Origin: SMWD01 sp964629475
GTDB lineage: Bacteria > Pseudomonadota > Gammaproteobacteria > Steroidobacterales > GCA-2729495
Direction of reading: 5' to 3'
DNA: 26,524 bases
Assembly: GCA_964629475.1 (NCBI GenBank)
Contig: CAZVQW010000029.1
Span: 1 to 26,524, forward strand
Shown here piece after piece: positions 8,430-15,825 of this stretch. Each line of letters starts with the position of its first letter. The stretch's first letter is position 1. The notes beneath the pieces were generated by a model. That model worked only from the letters and a program-made list of their open reading frames with translations, made no database searches and was not told the DNA's origin. The position numbers and the translations under genes are program-made.

Positions 8430-10580
8430 TCATCCAGAAACAGGTTGATTACGGCGGCGCAGCCACATGACTACCGCCAGGAGCACAAGACTCCATGGTC
8501 CGACTGTAGAACTGCCGTCTGAAGGTAACTGAATAACAAGCTCACCTTTCTCGACGGTAACCGTAACCGTTGCCCGCTCCGATTCATCCGGACCCTGCGT
8601 ACCCCCCACATCTGTCAACGTGTACTGGAAGGTGTGGACGCCCGACACACCGGGATCCGGCGTGTAGGTTACGGTGTTATCCGCTTCGACCACTGCATCT
8701 CCGCTGACCGCCGCCCTGCCATCGTTGGGGTCATCGGGGTCATCGGGGTCGACAATGAATTTCGGTACGATTGTGATTATGTGATCCGCCAGCGCACCAC
8801 TGCCCGCGATGTCATTGGCCAGGACGTCGATATTCACCGACGAGTCCTGAACGGCCGTGGCCGAATCGTCGTTGGCCTTCGGCTCCAGCTGCGGACTGAT
8901 GGTCACGTTAATCGAACCGGTATCGCTTTTTCCGTGCGCATCGACAATTCTGTAGTCGTAAGCATCGCTATCCGGGTAAAGTGACTGTGTGTAGGTGATC
9001 ACCGTGCCGACGACCGTAGTCGTTCCGCTGCTCGGCTGAGCAACGACAGTTACCGTAGCGGGCGTATTGCCCAGTCGGGCTCCGGGCAGAGCGGTTACAT
9101 TGACGCTGACCGACTGCCCCTCGGCGGTGACGACGCTGGCGTCCGGCGCGATTACCTCGGTCACCTTGACTCTGACCGAAACGGTGGCAGTAGCCGAGTC
9201 CGCATCGACGATCGTGTACTGGAACTCATCCTCGCCCTCGTATCCGGGCGATGGGATATAAGTCACGTCGATATCGGCCTGAGGGCCGGTCGGCCCACCG
9301 TTTACTGTCACGGTCCCGTTTGCTGGAACACTCGGAATCGTAATGGTCACATCATCGGTAAAGCCGACATCGTTCGCGAGGATATCGATATTTACCGGGG
9401 TATTCGGTGGCGTCTTGGCTTGATCGTCCTGGGCTCCGGTTGCGCCGGCCATACTCAATGTGCCACCGACCCAGGAACCCGGATTCCCGTCATTGAGATT
9501 CAACGACTCAATCTTGTATTCCAGCGTATAGAATGCGTCAGCTGATAAAACCCGGTTATTGGCATTCGTCGTCACGCGCAGGATCAGGTTATCGAATTCT
9601 GCGCCCGATACCGTCCACGACGCACCGGCACCGATCGTCGGATCCGGATCACAATCATTGATCGGGTCGCCATCGTCATCAATTCCGGGGTCGGAATCTG
9701 CATCCCCGGCTTCGCAGGTCAGGCCGGTAACTACCGCCGTTGTTGCGACACCGATGTTCGGCTCGACATTGCTGCCGCCGGCAGCCCCGGGTGCATACGA
9801 GACGATCTCCACAGTGTGAGGAATCAGGCCGCCGGACGGCGGTTTAGCGTAAGGCGGTAACGTGGCAGGGGTGATATTTCCGCCGTTGAAATCGGCCCAG
9901 GCATTAAAATCCGGTGGCGCCGTGCTATCGGTCGAGATCGAGGGCTCTTCACTGGGGAAATCACCCGCCGCCGAAGTGAGCAACAGTGGAAATCCTTGCG
10001 AGCCGATCACGTAGACGAAGCCGCCTATAGGGGCGCCAGTGCCGTCAACTCTTTCCGTTGCACTGCTGACAACGGTGGCCGGAATCGTATGCGTGATGCC
10101 GTCAAAGCGCTCGACTACATTGCCGCCACTGCCGGCTACGGCGCGCTCACCGGGACCGAAGATCAGCGTGCCGCTGACCCGATCATCATCGCCTTGCGGG
10201 GTACCAAAATCGTCGATCGTCATCGTGCCGGTCAACGGCAGTGCAATCTTGCCGTCACCCGGAGTCGAGCCACCGAAACCGCCGTCTGTGCCCGGATCCT
10301 GTAAAAAGTCTTTCGGGTAATAGCCGCCGCTGTCCAGCGGGCCCATCCAGTTGTGAAAATCCAGCGATGGAGCGGAACTCACTACCGATGCTATGTCCAC
10401 CCCGCCGCTATAGGAACACATTTGAAAATGATCAAACTGAAAAAACTGAACGGGCGATACACAAGTGTTCTCGGCCTTGCTCATGGTGCCGGTAATTTCC
10501 GTCTCCGTCTGAACCGCCTGAGCCGATCCGGCCAAACACATTGCCATGAGCGTTGCGACGAACGCGCCGATTTTCCGCAT
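8430..10580 (-). CDS. Secreted protein with tandem Ig/cadherin-like domains and C-terminal sorting-like tail, 716 aa
   Basis: The signal peptide (1-22, ending GSAQA) is followed by about 270 residues without a recognised domain, then an Asp-rich segment (293-314, GDADSDPGIDDDGDPINDCD) that looks like a calcium-binding type-3 repeat. Three Ig/cadherin-like modules of the Big_9 or VCBS kind follow (about 383-474, 479-563, 569-677), two of them with the VNIDILANDV / VNIDVLANDI signature. The tail (689-716) has Ser/Gly residues, GPWSL, a hydrophobic helix and RRR, resembling GlyGly-CTERM sorting tails that are cut by rhombosortase. The ATG at 10580 is supported by GGAGG eight bases upstream. It heads a probable unit with the TonB receptor, suggesting a surface binding or adhesion role feeding the transporter (inference). 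Four Cys occur, in the N-terminal part and around the Asp-rich segment. Confidence 0.75.
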   Translation of the reverse strand: MRKIGAFVATLMAMCLAGSAQAVQTETEITGTMSKAENTCVSPVQFFQFDHFQMCSYSGGVDIASVVSSAPSLDFHNWMGPLDSGGYYPKDFLQDPGTDGGFGGSTPGDGKIALPLTGTMTIDDFGTPQGDDDRVSGTLIFGPGERAVAGSGGNVVERFDGITHTIPATVVSSATERVDGTGAPIGGFVYVIGSQGFPLLLTSAAGDFPSEEPSISTDSTAPPDFNAWADFNGGNITPATLPPYAKPPSGGLIPHTVEIVSYAPGAAGGSNVEPNIGVATTAVVTGLTCEAGDADSDPGIDDDGDPINDCDPDPTIGAGASWTVSGAEFDNLILRVTTNANNRVLSADAFYTLEYKIESLNLNDGNPGSWVGGTLSMAGATGAQDDQAKTPPNTPVNIDILANDVGFTDDVTITIPSVPANGTVTVNGGPTGPQADIDVTYIPSPGYEGEDEFQYTIVDADSATATVSVRVKVTEVIAPDASVVTAEGQSVSVNVTALPGARLGNTPATVTVVAQPSSGTTTVVGTVITYTQSLYPDSDAYDYRIVDAHGKSDTGSINVTISPQLEPKANDDSATAVQDSSVNIDVLANDIAGSGALADHIITIVPKFIVDPDDPDDPNDGRAAVSGDAVVEADNTVTYTPDPGVSGVHTFQYTLTDVGGTQGPDESERATVTVTVEKGELVIQLPSDGSSTVGPWSLVLLAVVMWLRRRNQPVSG
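8721..8750. repeat. Short in-frame 9-base tandem repeat (about 3 units)
   Basis: Near-identical 9-base units (TCATCGGGG on the plus strand) repeat about three times inside the Ig-repeat gene and encode an Asp-Pro-Asp run (DPDDPDDPND, residues 611-620). The unit is a multiple of three, so copy-number change would keep the frame. Confidence 0.7.
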
Positions 10581-10773
10581 TAAAGTATCCTCCAGACTAA
10601 ATTTGATAGCCGGGTATTTCGTTATTTTGAAGGCGAAGACAGTTCTGACCGTCATCCCAAGCCCGCCGCCGATTCCCCAATCATCCTGGCAGCATTATCC
10701 ACTATCGTCCCGCTCCCGATTTTCAGCAGGAACGGCCTGTATATTTTCGGTGCAACCCTACCGTGACCGCCAC

Positions 10774-10803
10774 CTGCTGGCAAGTTTTTTGGTTTACCAG
10801 CAG
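10774..10803. repeat. Inverted repeat, 7-base perfect arms (possible operator)
   Basis: CTGCTGG (10774-10780) and CCAGCAG (10797-10803) are perfect inverted copies 16 bases apart, with two more pairs possible after one mismatch. The centre is T-rich. It lies about 50 bases upstream of the -35 box of the barrel gene's promoter and could be a regulator site; a chance occurrence is not excluded. Confidence 0.35.
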
Positions 10804-10851
10804 CCGACCACACCCTAAGATAGCCGCACTGCACCCGGCACAAACATCAAG

Positions 10852-10879
10852 TTGACCCAGAACCCAGTCCCAGTATACT
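10852..10879 (+). promoter_or_regulatory. Sigma-70-type promoter for the outer-membrane barrel gene
   Basis: TTGACC (10852-10857) and TATACT (10874-10879) are separated by 16 bases, each one mismatch from consensus. The expected transcription start is near 10886, giving a leader of about 200 bases before the ATG at 11085. Confidence 0.6.
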
Positions 10880-10958
10880 GCCTCACCTGTCCGATACGGT
10901 CAGTTCCGCAATTTCTCTTAATTCAGGATCGCGGATCAGAAACAGAAATATAAGATGC

Positions 10959-10996
10959 TCGCTCCAGCATGTTGAGGGTCAAATACCCCGGAGCGA
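10959..10996 (+). promoter_or_regulatory. Stem-loop in the leader of the barrel gene
   Basis: TCGCTCC (10959-10965) pairs perfectly with GGAGCGA (10990-10996), and inside it GGGT (10976-10979) pairs with ACCC (10985-10988) around a five-base loop. It sits mid-leader, about 90 bases before the start codon. No T-run follows, so it is not a terminator. It may affect mRNA stability or be a small-RNA target; this is inference. Confidence 0.35.
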
Positions 10997-11084
10997 CTGT
11001 TGAGCCGGCACGCTGGCACATTGCAGCATACGGCGATACGTTGAAGGCCCTGAAACAAGGGCGAGCTAACATGGAGGCTCCGTT

Positions 11085-11627
11085 ATGAAACAAACTGCGA
11101 TAGCAGTTATGCTGTTGATGGTCGCGTGTACCGCGAATGCCGAGACTGAAGCCTCGCAATGGCGCGTTGGCGGCAGCTTATCTTATTCGGAATACGAACG
11201 TGACGATGGCGAAGTCGATGATTCCGGTATCGGGTTCAAAGTCCATGGGCAGTACCGGTTGAATTCATGGGCCGGTATCGAAGGCGCCTATTACATCAGC
11301 CCGGATTTCAAGGGCAATACCACTCAAACATCCGGTGGTGAGACAGAAACTTCCTATAAGGGCATCACGGTTGACGGTATCGTGTATCTCCCGGCACCAA
11401 TAGAAGAGATGGATATCTTCCTGAAGGGAGGCTACTTCAATTTCGACAGCGAACTGGAAGGGGACAGCGGTATCGTCGGCAGCGGTAGTGAAGACGGACT
11501 GAAACTCGGACTCGGTGCCGGCATTCTGACTGACAACGACATCGGCATCAGGGTTGACTTCGACTGGTACGACACCAGCGGTGCAGAATTGTGGACGATC
11601 GGCATTGGTGCCGAGTATCGTTTCTGA
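11085..11627 (+). CDS. Small outer-membrane beta-barrel protein, 180 aa
   Basis: The signal peptide (residues 1-19, ending CTANA) is followed by about 160 residues of alternating hydrophobic and polar strands broken by acidic or Gly-rich turns (ERDDGEVDDSG, GSGSEDG), ending IGIGAEYRF with the terminal Phe needed for barrel assembly. Size and pattern fit an eight-stranded OmpA/OmpW-like barrel (OMP_b-brl group). It is acidic overall and has no peptidoglycan-binding domain. A strong GGAGG site lies seven bases before the ATG, and a sigma-70 promoter lies 200 bases upstream. It stands alone as a transcription unit, converging on the crotonase gene 73 bases away. Function beyond being a small barrel cannot be told. 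Confidence 0.85.
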   Translation: MKQTAIAVMLLMVACTANAETEASQWRVGGSLSYSEYERDDGEVDDSGIGFKVHGQYRLNSWAGIEGAYYISPDFKGNTTQTSGGETETSYKGITVDGIVYLPAPIEEMDIFLKGGYFNFDSELEGDSGIVGSGSEDGLKLGLGAGILTDNDIGIRVDFDWYDTSGAELWTIGIGAEYRF

Positions 11628-11700
11628 CGCAAAGAACCGGAGAACAATCCGGCAACTTCTCTCCGAATATCTGTTGGCTTATTTATCGGACATTGGTCGG

Positions 11701-12459
11701 CTATTTCTTACCGAGAAACTTGTCCCGCGCAGAACGGGCAGCCAGAAAATCACCCGATAGCTGGCTTTGGTCAGCATCCGCATAACATGTGGCCCGATGC
11801 AGCGCATTGCTGGTCGCATTGACAGCTTCCTTTATCATGCGAATCGTGACATCCGGCTGCTTGCTGACCTCGACGGCAAGTTCAAGTGCCACAGCTAAGG
11901 CCCCACCTTCCGCCGCGACCTCGTCAACAAGACCCCAGGCCAGAGCCTGATCGGCGGGAAGCTTCTCGCACAACAGGCAAATACGCTTGGCCCGGGCCGG
12001 GCCAACCAGTGAAATTAACCGCGGCAGCGCCCCCCACTGCAGATTGATGCCAACTTTTGCTTCCGGCACATACAAGAATGCATCCCGGGCAACCACCCGC
12101 CAGTCACACGCAAGACCCAGCGCCACGCCTGCACCGACGGCCATGCCGTCAATGGCGGCAATGGTGATCTGTGGCAGTCGCTCCCATGCCTCGCAAAGCC
12201 TGACGCCACTATAAAAAGTCTCACGCCGTTCGAGGTCGCTGGCTTCAGGCATGTGCCACATCTCATCATCAAGATCCATGCCCGCGGAAAAAGCCTGCGG
12301 CGTTCCGGTCAGAACGATTGCCTGAATCTCCTGATCTCTTTCAAATTCTCGTGCCACCTGCGTCAGGCGCTGAATCAAATGCTGATTAAAAGCATTCAAC
12401 CGTTCGCCGCGGTCGAATGTGACGACAGCAGTTTTTTCCTGACGCTCTATCCGGATCAT
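11701..12459 (-). CDS. Enoyl-CoA hydratase/isomerase (crotonase) family protein, 252 aa
   Basis: Cytoplasmic crotonase-fold enzyme acting on an acyl-CoA. The oxyanion-hole segments are present (AFSAGMDLD at 56-64 and GMAVGAGVALGLACD at 105-119). Of the two catalytic Glu of rat crotonase, the second is kept (VPEAKVGI, Glu133), but the first is replaced: the GGGCEL position reads GAGVAL, giving Ala113. Loss of that Glu argues against an ordinary hydratase and fits an isomerase-like or other crotonase reaction. The ATG at 12459 has CAGGAG eight bases upstream. It lies 57 bases downstream of the TlpA-like gene on the same strand and is probably co-transcribed; no shared pathway is evident. It is separate from the FadB-type operon at 19-22 kb. 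Confidence 0.85.
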   Translation of the reverse strand: MIRIERQEKTAVVTFDRGERLNAFNQHLIQRLTQVAREFERDQEIQAIVLTGTPQAFSAGMDLDDEMWHMPEASDLERRETFYSGVRLCEAWERLPQITIAAIDGMAVGAGVALGLACDWRVVARDAFLYVPEAKVGINLQWGALPRLISLVGPARAKRICLLCEKLPADQALAWGLVDEVAAEGGALAVALELAVEVSKQPDVTIRMIKEAVNATSNALHRATCYADADQSQLSGDFLAARSARDKFLGKK

Positions 12460-12516
12460 GGTCTCGACTCCTGCAAGAAGAAATGTGGCGCACTAACATT
12501 CACTAAAGACAAGTTT

Positions 12517-13047
12517 TTATTTAAATATAGCGTCCAGGGTGCTACGGACTTGCTCGTCCCACAGTTTGGCAACTTCCCGACCGGCCGGTAACTCGGTCCA
12601 GCCCCGCCGATAGATGATCATGCCATTTGCATCCACTACAAACAGTCCGGGGATGTATTCGACATCGTATGCCCGGGCAATAGCATCTCCATTGAGTACG
12701 GCGACCAATCCATAATCATTGCGTCCCATATAGGTACGCGGATCTTCAGCCCCTTCTGCATCCGCATCTTCTTTGGCGTTGACAGCAAGCACGCTTACCT
12801 GCCGATCGCCATATTCTTGTTGAATCGTCGCCAGGTAAGGCATGAAGGCGCGGCAGTAGTTGCACCATGTCGCCCAGAACACCAGCACCGTCGTCTGTTC
12901 GCCTGATGTGCCCGGAAAATTGACCACATGCCCGGCAAGGTCCGTCCCACGCCAAGCCGGCGCTTTGTCACCTGCCTCCACAGCCGGCACCGCCGGCGTC
13001 ACCGACACCAACAGCAGGAACACAGTTATTGCTCGCCATGTCTTCAT
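12517..13047 (-). CDS. TlpA-family thioredoxin-like protein, 176 aa
   Basis: Periplasmic or membrane-anchored thiol-disulfide protein. The signal or anchor sequence covers residues 1-25. A thioredoxin fold follows, with the redox motif WCNYC (Cys62 and Cys65) in VFWATWCNYC and a cis-Pro region YIPGLFVVD near 132-140, as in TlpA/ResA proteins. Usual roles are reducing apocytochrome c or copper-site cysteines, but no cytochrome or oxidase assembly gene is nearby. The ATG at 13047 has GGGAG six bases upstream. It is the first gene of a probable two-gene unit with the crotonase. The 264-base region upstream, shared with the divergent PLP enzyme, shows no clear structure. Confidence 0.88.
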   Translation of the reverse strand: MKTWRAITVFLLLVSVTPAVPAVEAGDKAPAWRGTDLAGHVVNFPGTSGEQTTVLVFWATWCNYCRAFMPYLATIQQEYGDRQVSVLAVNAKEDADAEGAEDPRTYMGRNDYGLVAVLNGDAIARAYDVEYIPGLFVVDANGMIIYRRGWTELPAGREVAKLWDEQVRSTLDAIFK

Positions 13048-13311
13048 TCACTACTCCCTGGTTACGCCGGCCGCTGGTCTTCTAACATACAGCAAGAAAT
13101 CGACGCCATGCATCCAAAATCCGGTCCGGACAAGAAACCACGGTCCCGCCTGATGCGGGCAACAGCGCCCAAATCGAATCCGGCGTTGAGACCGACATAG
13201 ACGAGGCATGGCGATCCTGCTGATCTTCGGCACGCCGGAAGCACCGGAACCGAGTTACACTACGAGGGCACGACTGCGACAATACGAATAACAACCCGAG
13301 GCCGACACACA

Positions 13312-14535
13312 TTGAAAAAACAAAGACGGGTTGACACTACCCTGACACACGCCGGCCGTGACAGCCAGGCCTCGCAGGGTATGGTCAACCTCCCGCCATA
13401 CCGCGCATCCACGGTGCTGTTCGACACCGCCGGCAGCCTGAAAGCATGGGATGCGAGTTTCCGGGAATTTCGCTACGGGCGACTCGGTACACCGGGCACC
13501 GGTGCACTGGAACAAACCTATGCGGAACTGGAAGGGGCCGACCGCGCCATAGCAACATCCTGTGGCCTGGCCGCCATCAACATTGCGATCAGCGCATTTG
13601 TTCAGGCCGGTGATCACATTCTTGTCACCGCAGGGGCCTATGACCCGGCCATTCTATTCTGTCGCTCACACCTGGGAAGATTCGACATTGAAACCGAAGC
13701 CTATCCTCCGGAAATCGGCGCAGACATCAAGGCGTTAATCCGACCAAACACACGGGTCGTCTACCTGGAGTCGCCAAGCTCGATGACCTTCGAGGTTCAG
13801 GACATCCAGGCCATCGTAGCGGCCGTGGAAAAACGCGCGGCGAAACTCGGTAACCGCATCGTGACGATACTGGATAATACGTGGGCAACGCCGCTGAATC
13901 TCCGGCCGCTGGACTACGGTGTCGACGTCGTCGTGCAGGCAGCCACCAAATATATCGTCGGTCATGCCGATGCGATGCTGGGCATTGTCGCCTGCAGCGA
14001 AACAGACTTTCCCACGATCAAAAAAACAGCCGTACAGCAGGGCATTCATCCGGGCTCGGAGGAAATCTACCTGGGTCTGCGCGGCCTCAGGACGTTGTCA
14101 GTGCGCATGGAACGACAGTTCGCCAGCGCGATGAAGATTGCTCGCTGGCTGCGCGAAAGATCGGAAGTCGCCGAAGTCCTGTTCCCCCCCCTGCCCGGCG
14201 CACCCGGCCATGATCTCTGGACACGTGACTTTACCGGCGGCAGCAGCCTGATGGGTTTCGTATTGCACGCCGGGTATGACAGTGAGGCAGTCAATGCCAT
14301 GCTGAATGAATTGCAGTTATTCGGCATGGGTTTTAGTTGGGGCGGCTATGAATCGCTACTGATAGGAGGCCGCCCGCAACGCGGCCGAACCACGGGGGTT
14401 TTTGCCGAGGGCGGACCGGTGTTGCGCCTGTATGCGGGACTCGAAGATGCCGATGAACTGATCGCAGATCTCGAATCCGGATTCGAACGTCTCAATCAAT
14501 CCATGCCGGCCAATCCACCGAATGGAGATAAATAG
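13312..14535 (+). CDS. metC: Cystathionine beta-lyase-type PLP enzyme, 407 aa
   Basis: Fold-type I PLP enzyme of the Cys/Met metabolism family. Seen: THAGRD near the N-terminus, YGRLGTPGTGALE (55-67, cofactor phosphate region), SCGLAAIN, LDNTWATP with Asp188 for the pyridine nitrogen, and the Schiff-base lysine in AATKYIVGHADAM (Lys213). The overall match, including the GFSWGGYESL segment near 340, is to cystathionine beta-lyase (cystathionine to homocysteine, pyruvate and ammonia), although sibling gamma-lyases are hard to exclude by eye. The start appears to be TTG at 13312 with GAGG ten bases upstream; the next Met (residue 24) would remove the conserved THAGR segment. It is followed 65 bases later by the methyltransferase-like membrane protein. 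Symbol is by family resemblance. Confidence 0.82.
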   Translation: MKKQRRVDTTLTHAGRDSQASQGMVNLPPYRASTVLFDTAGSLKAWDASFREFRYGRLGTPGTGALEQTYAELEGADRAIATSCGLAAINIAISAFVQAGDHILVTAGAYDPAILFCRSHLGRFDIETEAYPPEIGADIKALIRPNTRVVYLESPSSMTFEVQDIQAIVAAVEKRAAKLGNRIVTILDNTWATPLNLRPLDYGVDVVVQAATKYIVGHADAMLGIVACSETDFPTIKKTAVQQGIHPGSEEIYLGLRGLRTLSVRMERQFASAMKIARWLRERSEVAEVLFPPLPGAPGHDLWTRDFTGGSSLMGFVLHAGYDSEAVNAMLNELQLFGMGFSWGGYESLLIGGRPQRGRTTGVFAEGGPVLRLYAGLEDADELIADLESGFERLNQSMPANPPNGDK

Positions 14536-14600
14536 CGCCCCCCGAATGAACCGACCAAACTTCTGCTCTCTGAATAATAGTAAATAGAGGATTACAAGAC

Positions 14601-15707
14601 ATGAGTTCAACCAGCAGATGGGCGTGGATCGCCCCGATACTCCTGTATGCCGCCAGCGCGCTCGAGATGATCATCATGGTCACGCCGTTTGCGGCCTATT
14701 TTTACAGTGTCTACACGCCACTGTTTCACGGCCTGGAACAAAGTACGGCCACTGCCTGGCTTCCGCAATTTTTCCTGCCGCACCTGGCACATACGAAGAT
14801 GTCACTGTTTCGTGGAGTCGAATGGCTCGGCGTAGCTCTGGCACTGGTCGGCATCGTCGGTTTCTTTGCCTGCGCTATTCAGTTGTACTACGGCAAGTTC
14901 ATCAAGAAACAACTCGTCAGCGGCGGCCTGTACGGGCGGGTACGCCATCCGCAATACCTGATGCTGATCGTCGGCGGCGCCGGCTTCTTACTACTGTGGC
15001 CACGATTTTTCATCCTCACGACGTACCTGATGATGCTGGGTCTCTATTACATGCTGGCCCGGCACGAGGAAGAGACCATCAAACAGCGCTACGGCAGCGC
15101 GACCGACGACTACCTGACACGGGTTCCGATGCTCAATCCGTTCAGGGGCCCGCGAAAGACCGGGGCAGCGGGGCCAATATCACGCTCAAAAGCAATAAAA
15201 ACCTGGTTCGCGATCGTGGCCACCAGCATGGTACTGGCCTTCGGATTGCGCACGGTCGCAGTATCACAACTCTACACCGCGCAAAAACAATCACCGAACG
15301 TAACCGCCTTGTCATTCCGCGCGATGAGCGACGATACAATCAATTCGATAATGACATCCGTGCTGGCGACACAACCACTGCAAACACTGCTGGAACAGGA
15401 GCCGAACGCAGCACTTTTCCTGCAAATCAACGACGGCAGATCGCAGCTCAAGCATTTACTCATCGACCTTGGCATGACACCTGAAGCACGCGACACGCTC
15501 GATATGCCACAAGACGGGTTTTTTATTGTCATCTCGCGAGTCATCTCCCGCGATCCGGAATCTCGCGACACGCTCGACGCGTTATCACTGGGCGCACGAA
15601 TCACGCCGTTGTTTCTCGTTGGGCCGGCCGACAGCCCGGGTAATCACACAGTCAGCGTGTTGACAGAGGATCAGTTCTACCCGGGCTTCTCACGAATCCT
15701 GTTCTGA
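14601..15707 (+). CDS. Isoprenylcysteine carboxyl methyltransferase-like membrane protein with unassigned C-terminal domain, 368 aa
   Basis: The N-terminal half is a multi-pass membrane protein with helices near 9-35, 73-95, 117-133 and 135-153. Between the third and fourth blocks is the ICMT/PEMT signature: GGLYGRVRHPQYL (108-120, with Arg115-His116-Pro117) and, after the last helix, ARHEEETIKQRYG (153-165). This family uses SAM at the cytoplasmic face to methylate lipid-like or thiol/amine substrates; the substrate is unknown. A further hydrophobic helix at about 203-218 leads to some 150 residues (220-368) that match nothing I know and should face the periplasm if the topology is right. 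Bacterial ICMT-like proteins are usually about 150-230 residues. The ATG has GAGG ten bases upstream; the gene may be co-transcribed with the PLP enzyme. Confidence 0.7.
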   Translation: MSSTSRWAWIAPILLYAASALEMIIMVTPFAAYFYSVYTPLFHGLEQSTATAWLPQFFLPHLAHTKMSLFRGVEWLGVALALVGIVGFFACAIQLYYGKFIKKQLVSGGLYGRVRHPQYLMLIVGGAGFLLLWPRFFILTTYLMMLGLYYMLARHEEETIKQRYGSATDDYLTRVPMLNPFRGPRKTGAAGPISRSKAIKTWFAIVATSMVLAFGLRTVAVSQLYTAQKQSPNVTALSFRAMSDDTINSIMTSVLATQPLQTLLEQEPNAALFLQINDGRSQLKHLLIDLGMTPEARDTLDMPQDGFFIVISRVISRDPESRDTLDALSLGARITPLFLVGPADSPGNHTVSVLTEDQFYPGFSRILF

Positions 15708-15728
15708 GAGATTGCCTCATGAACTCGT

Positions 15729-15794
15729 AGGAGCGGCTCCCAGCCGCGATTGCGATGCGCCAACTTAAATCAATCGCGGCTGGAAGCCGCTCCT
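15729..15794. repeat. Pair of inverted REP-type palindromes (BIME-like)
   Basis: Two 24-base arms (15729-15752 and 15771-15794) are inverted copies with one mismatch and an 18-base spacer. Each arm has a GTAG-type head followed by GGAGCGGCT..AGCCGCGAT, which itself folds into a small hairpin. This is the GTRG-headed REP architecture associated with RAYT (TnpA-REP) transposases. It lies in the 118-base gap between two convergent genes, the usual location, where it may also act as an mRNA stabiliser or weak bidirectional terminator. A related pair occurs at 22423-22492. Confidence 0.85.
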
Positions 15795-15825
15795 GCGAAA
15801 TACAGGCAATAGGCGCCCACGATAC

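Larger units (their letters stand above)
10581..11084. other. 504-base divergent intergenic region
   Basis: This region separates the Ig-repeat/TonB receptor unit (minus) from the outer-membrane barrel gene (plus). No convincing protein frame is seen. It holds a 7-base-arm inverted repeat, a good sigma-70 promoter for the plus-strand gene and a structured leader of about 200 bases, each listed separately. I see no clear promoter for the minus-strand unit. Confidence 0.6.

Noticed and set aside
7860..8522. 220-codon plus-strand frame opposite the TonB receptor start
   Set aside because: Antisense of the receptor's plug domain and of the end of the Ig-repeat gene; no supported start.
11001..11026. 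GGCACG...TTGCA near the barrel gene, resembling a second RpoN promoter
   Set aside because: The GG-GC spacing is 14 or 6 bases depending on the alignment, not the required 10.
11632..11653. CCGGA/TCCGG hairpin after the barrel gene as a terminator
   Set aside because: The stem has only five pairs and no T-run follows.
13048..13311. Several 60-97-codon frames between the TlpA-like and PLP enzyme genes
   Set aside because: None has a good ribosome site or recognisable domain and they overlap each other on both strands; I see only a shared upstream region here.
14618..15484. Long 288-codon plus-strand frame overlapping the ICMT-like gene
   Set aside because: It is a shadow frame rich in Arg/Pro/His without domain features; the overlapping frame has membrane helices, ICMT motifs and a ribosome site.
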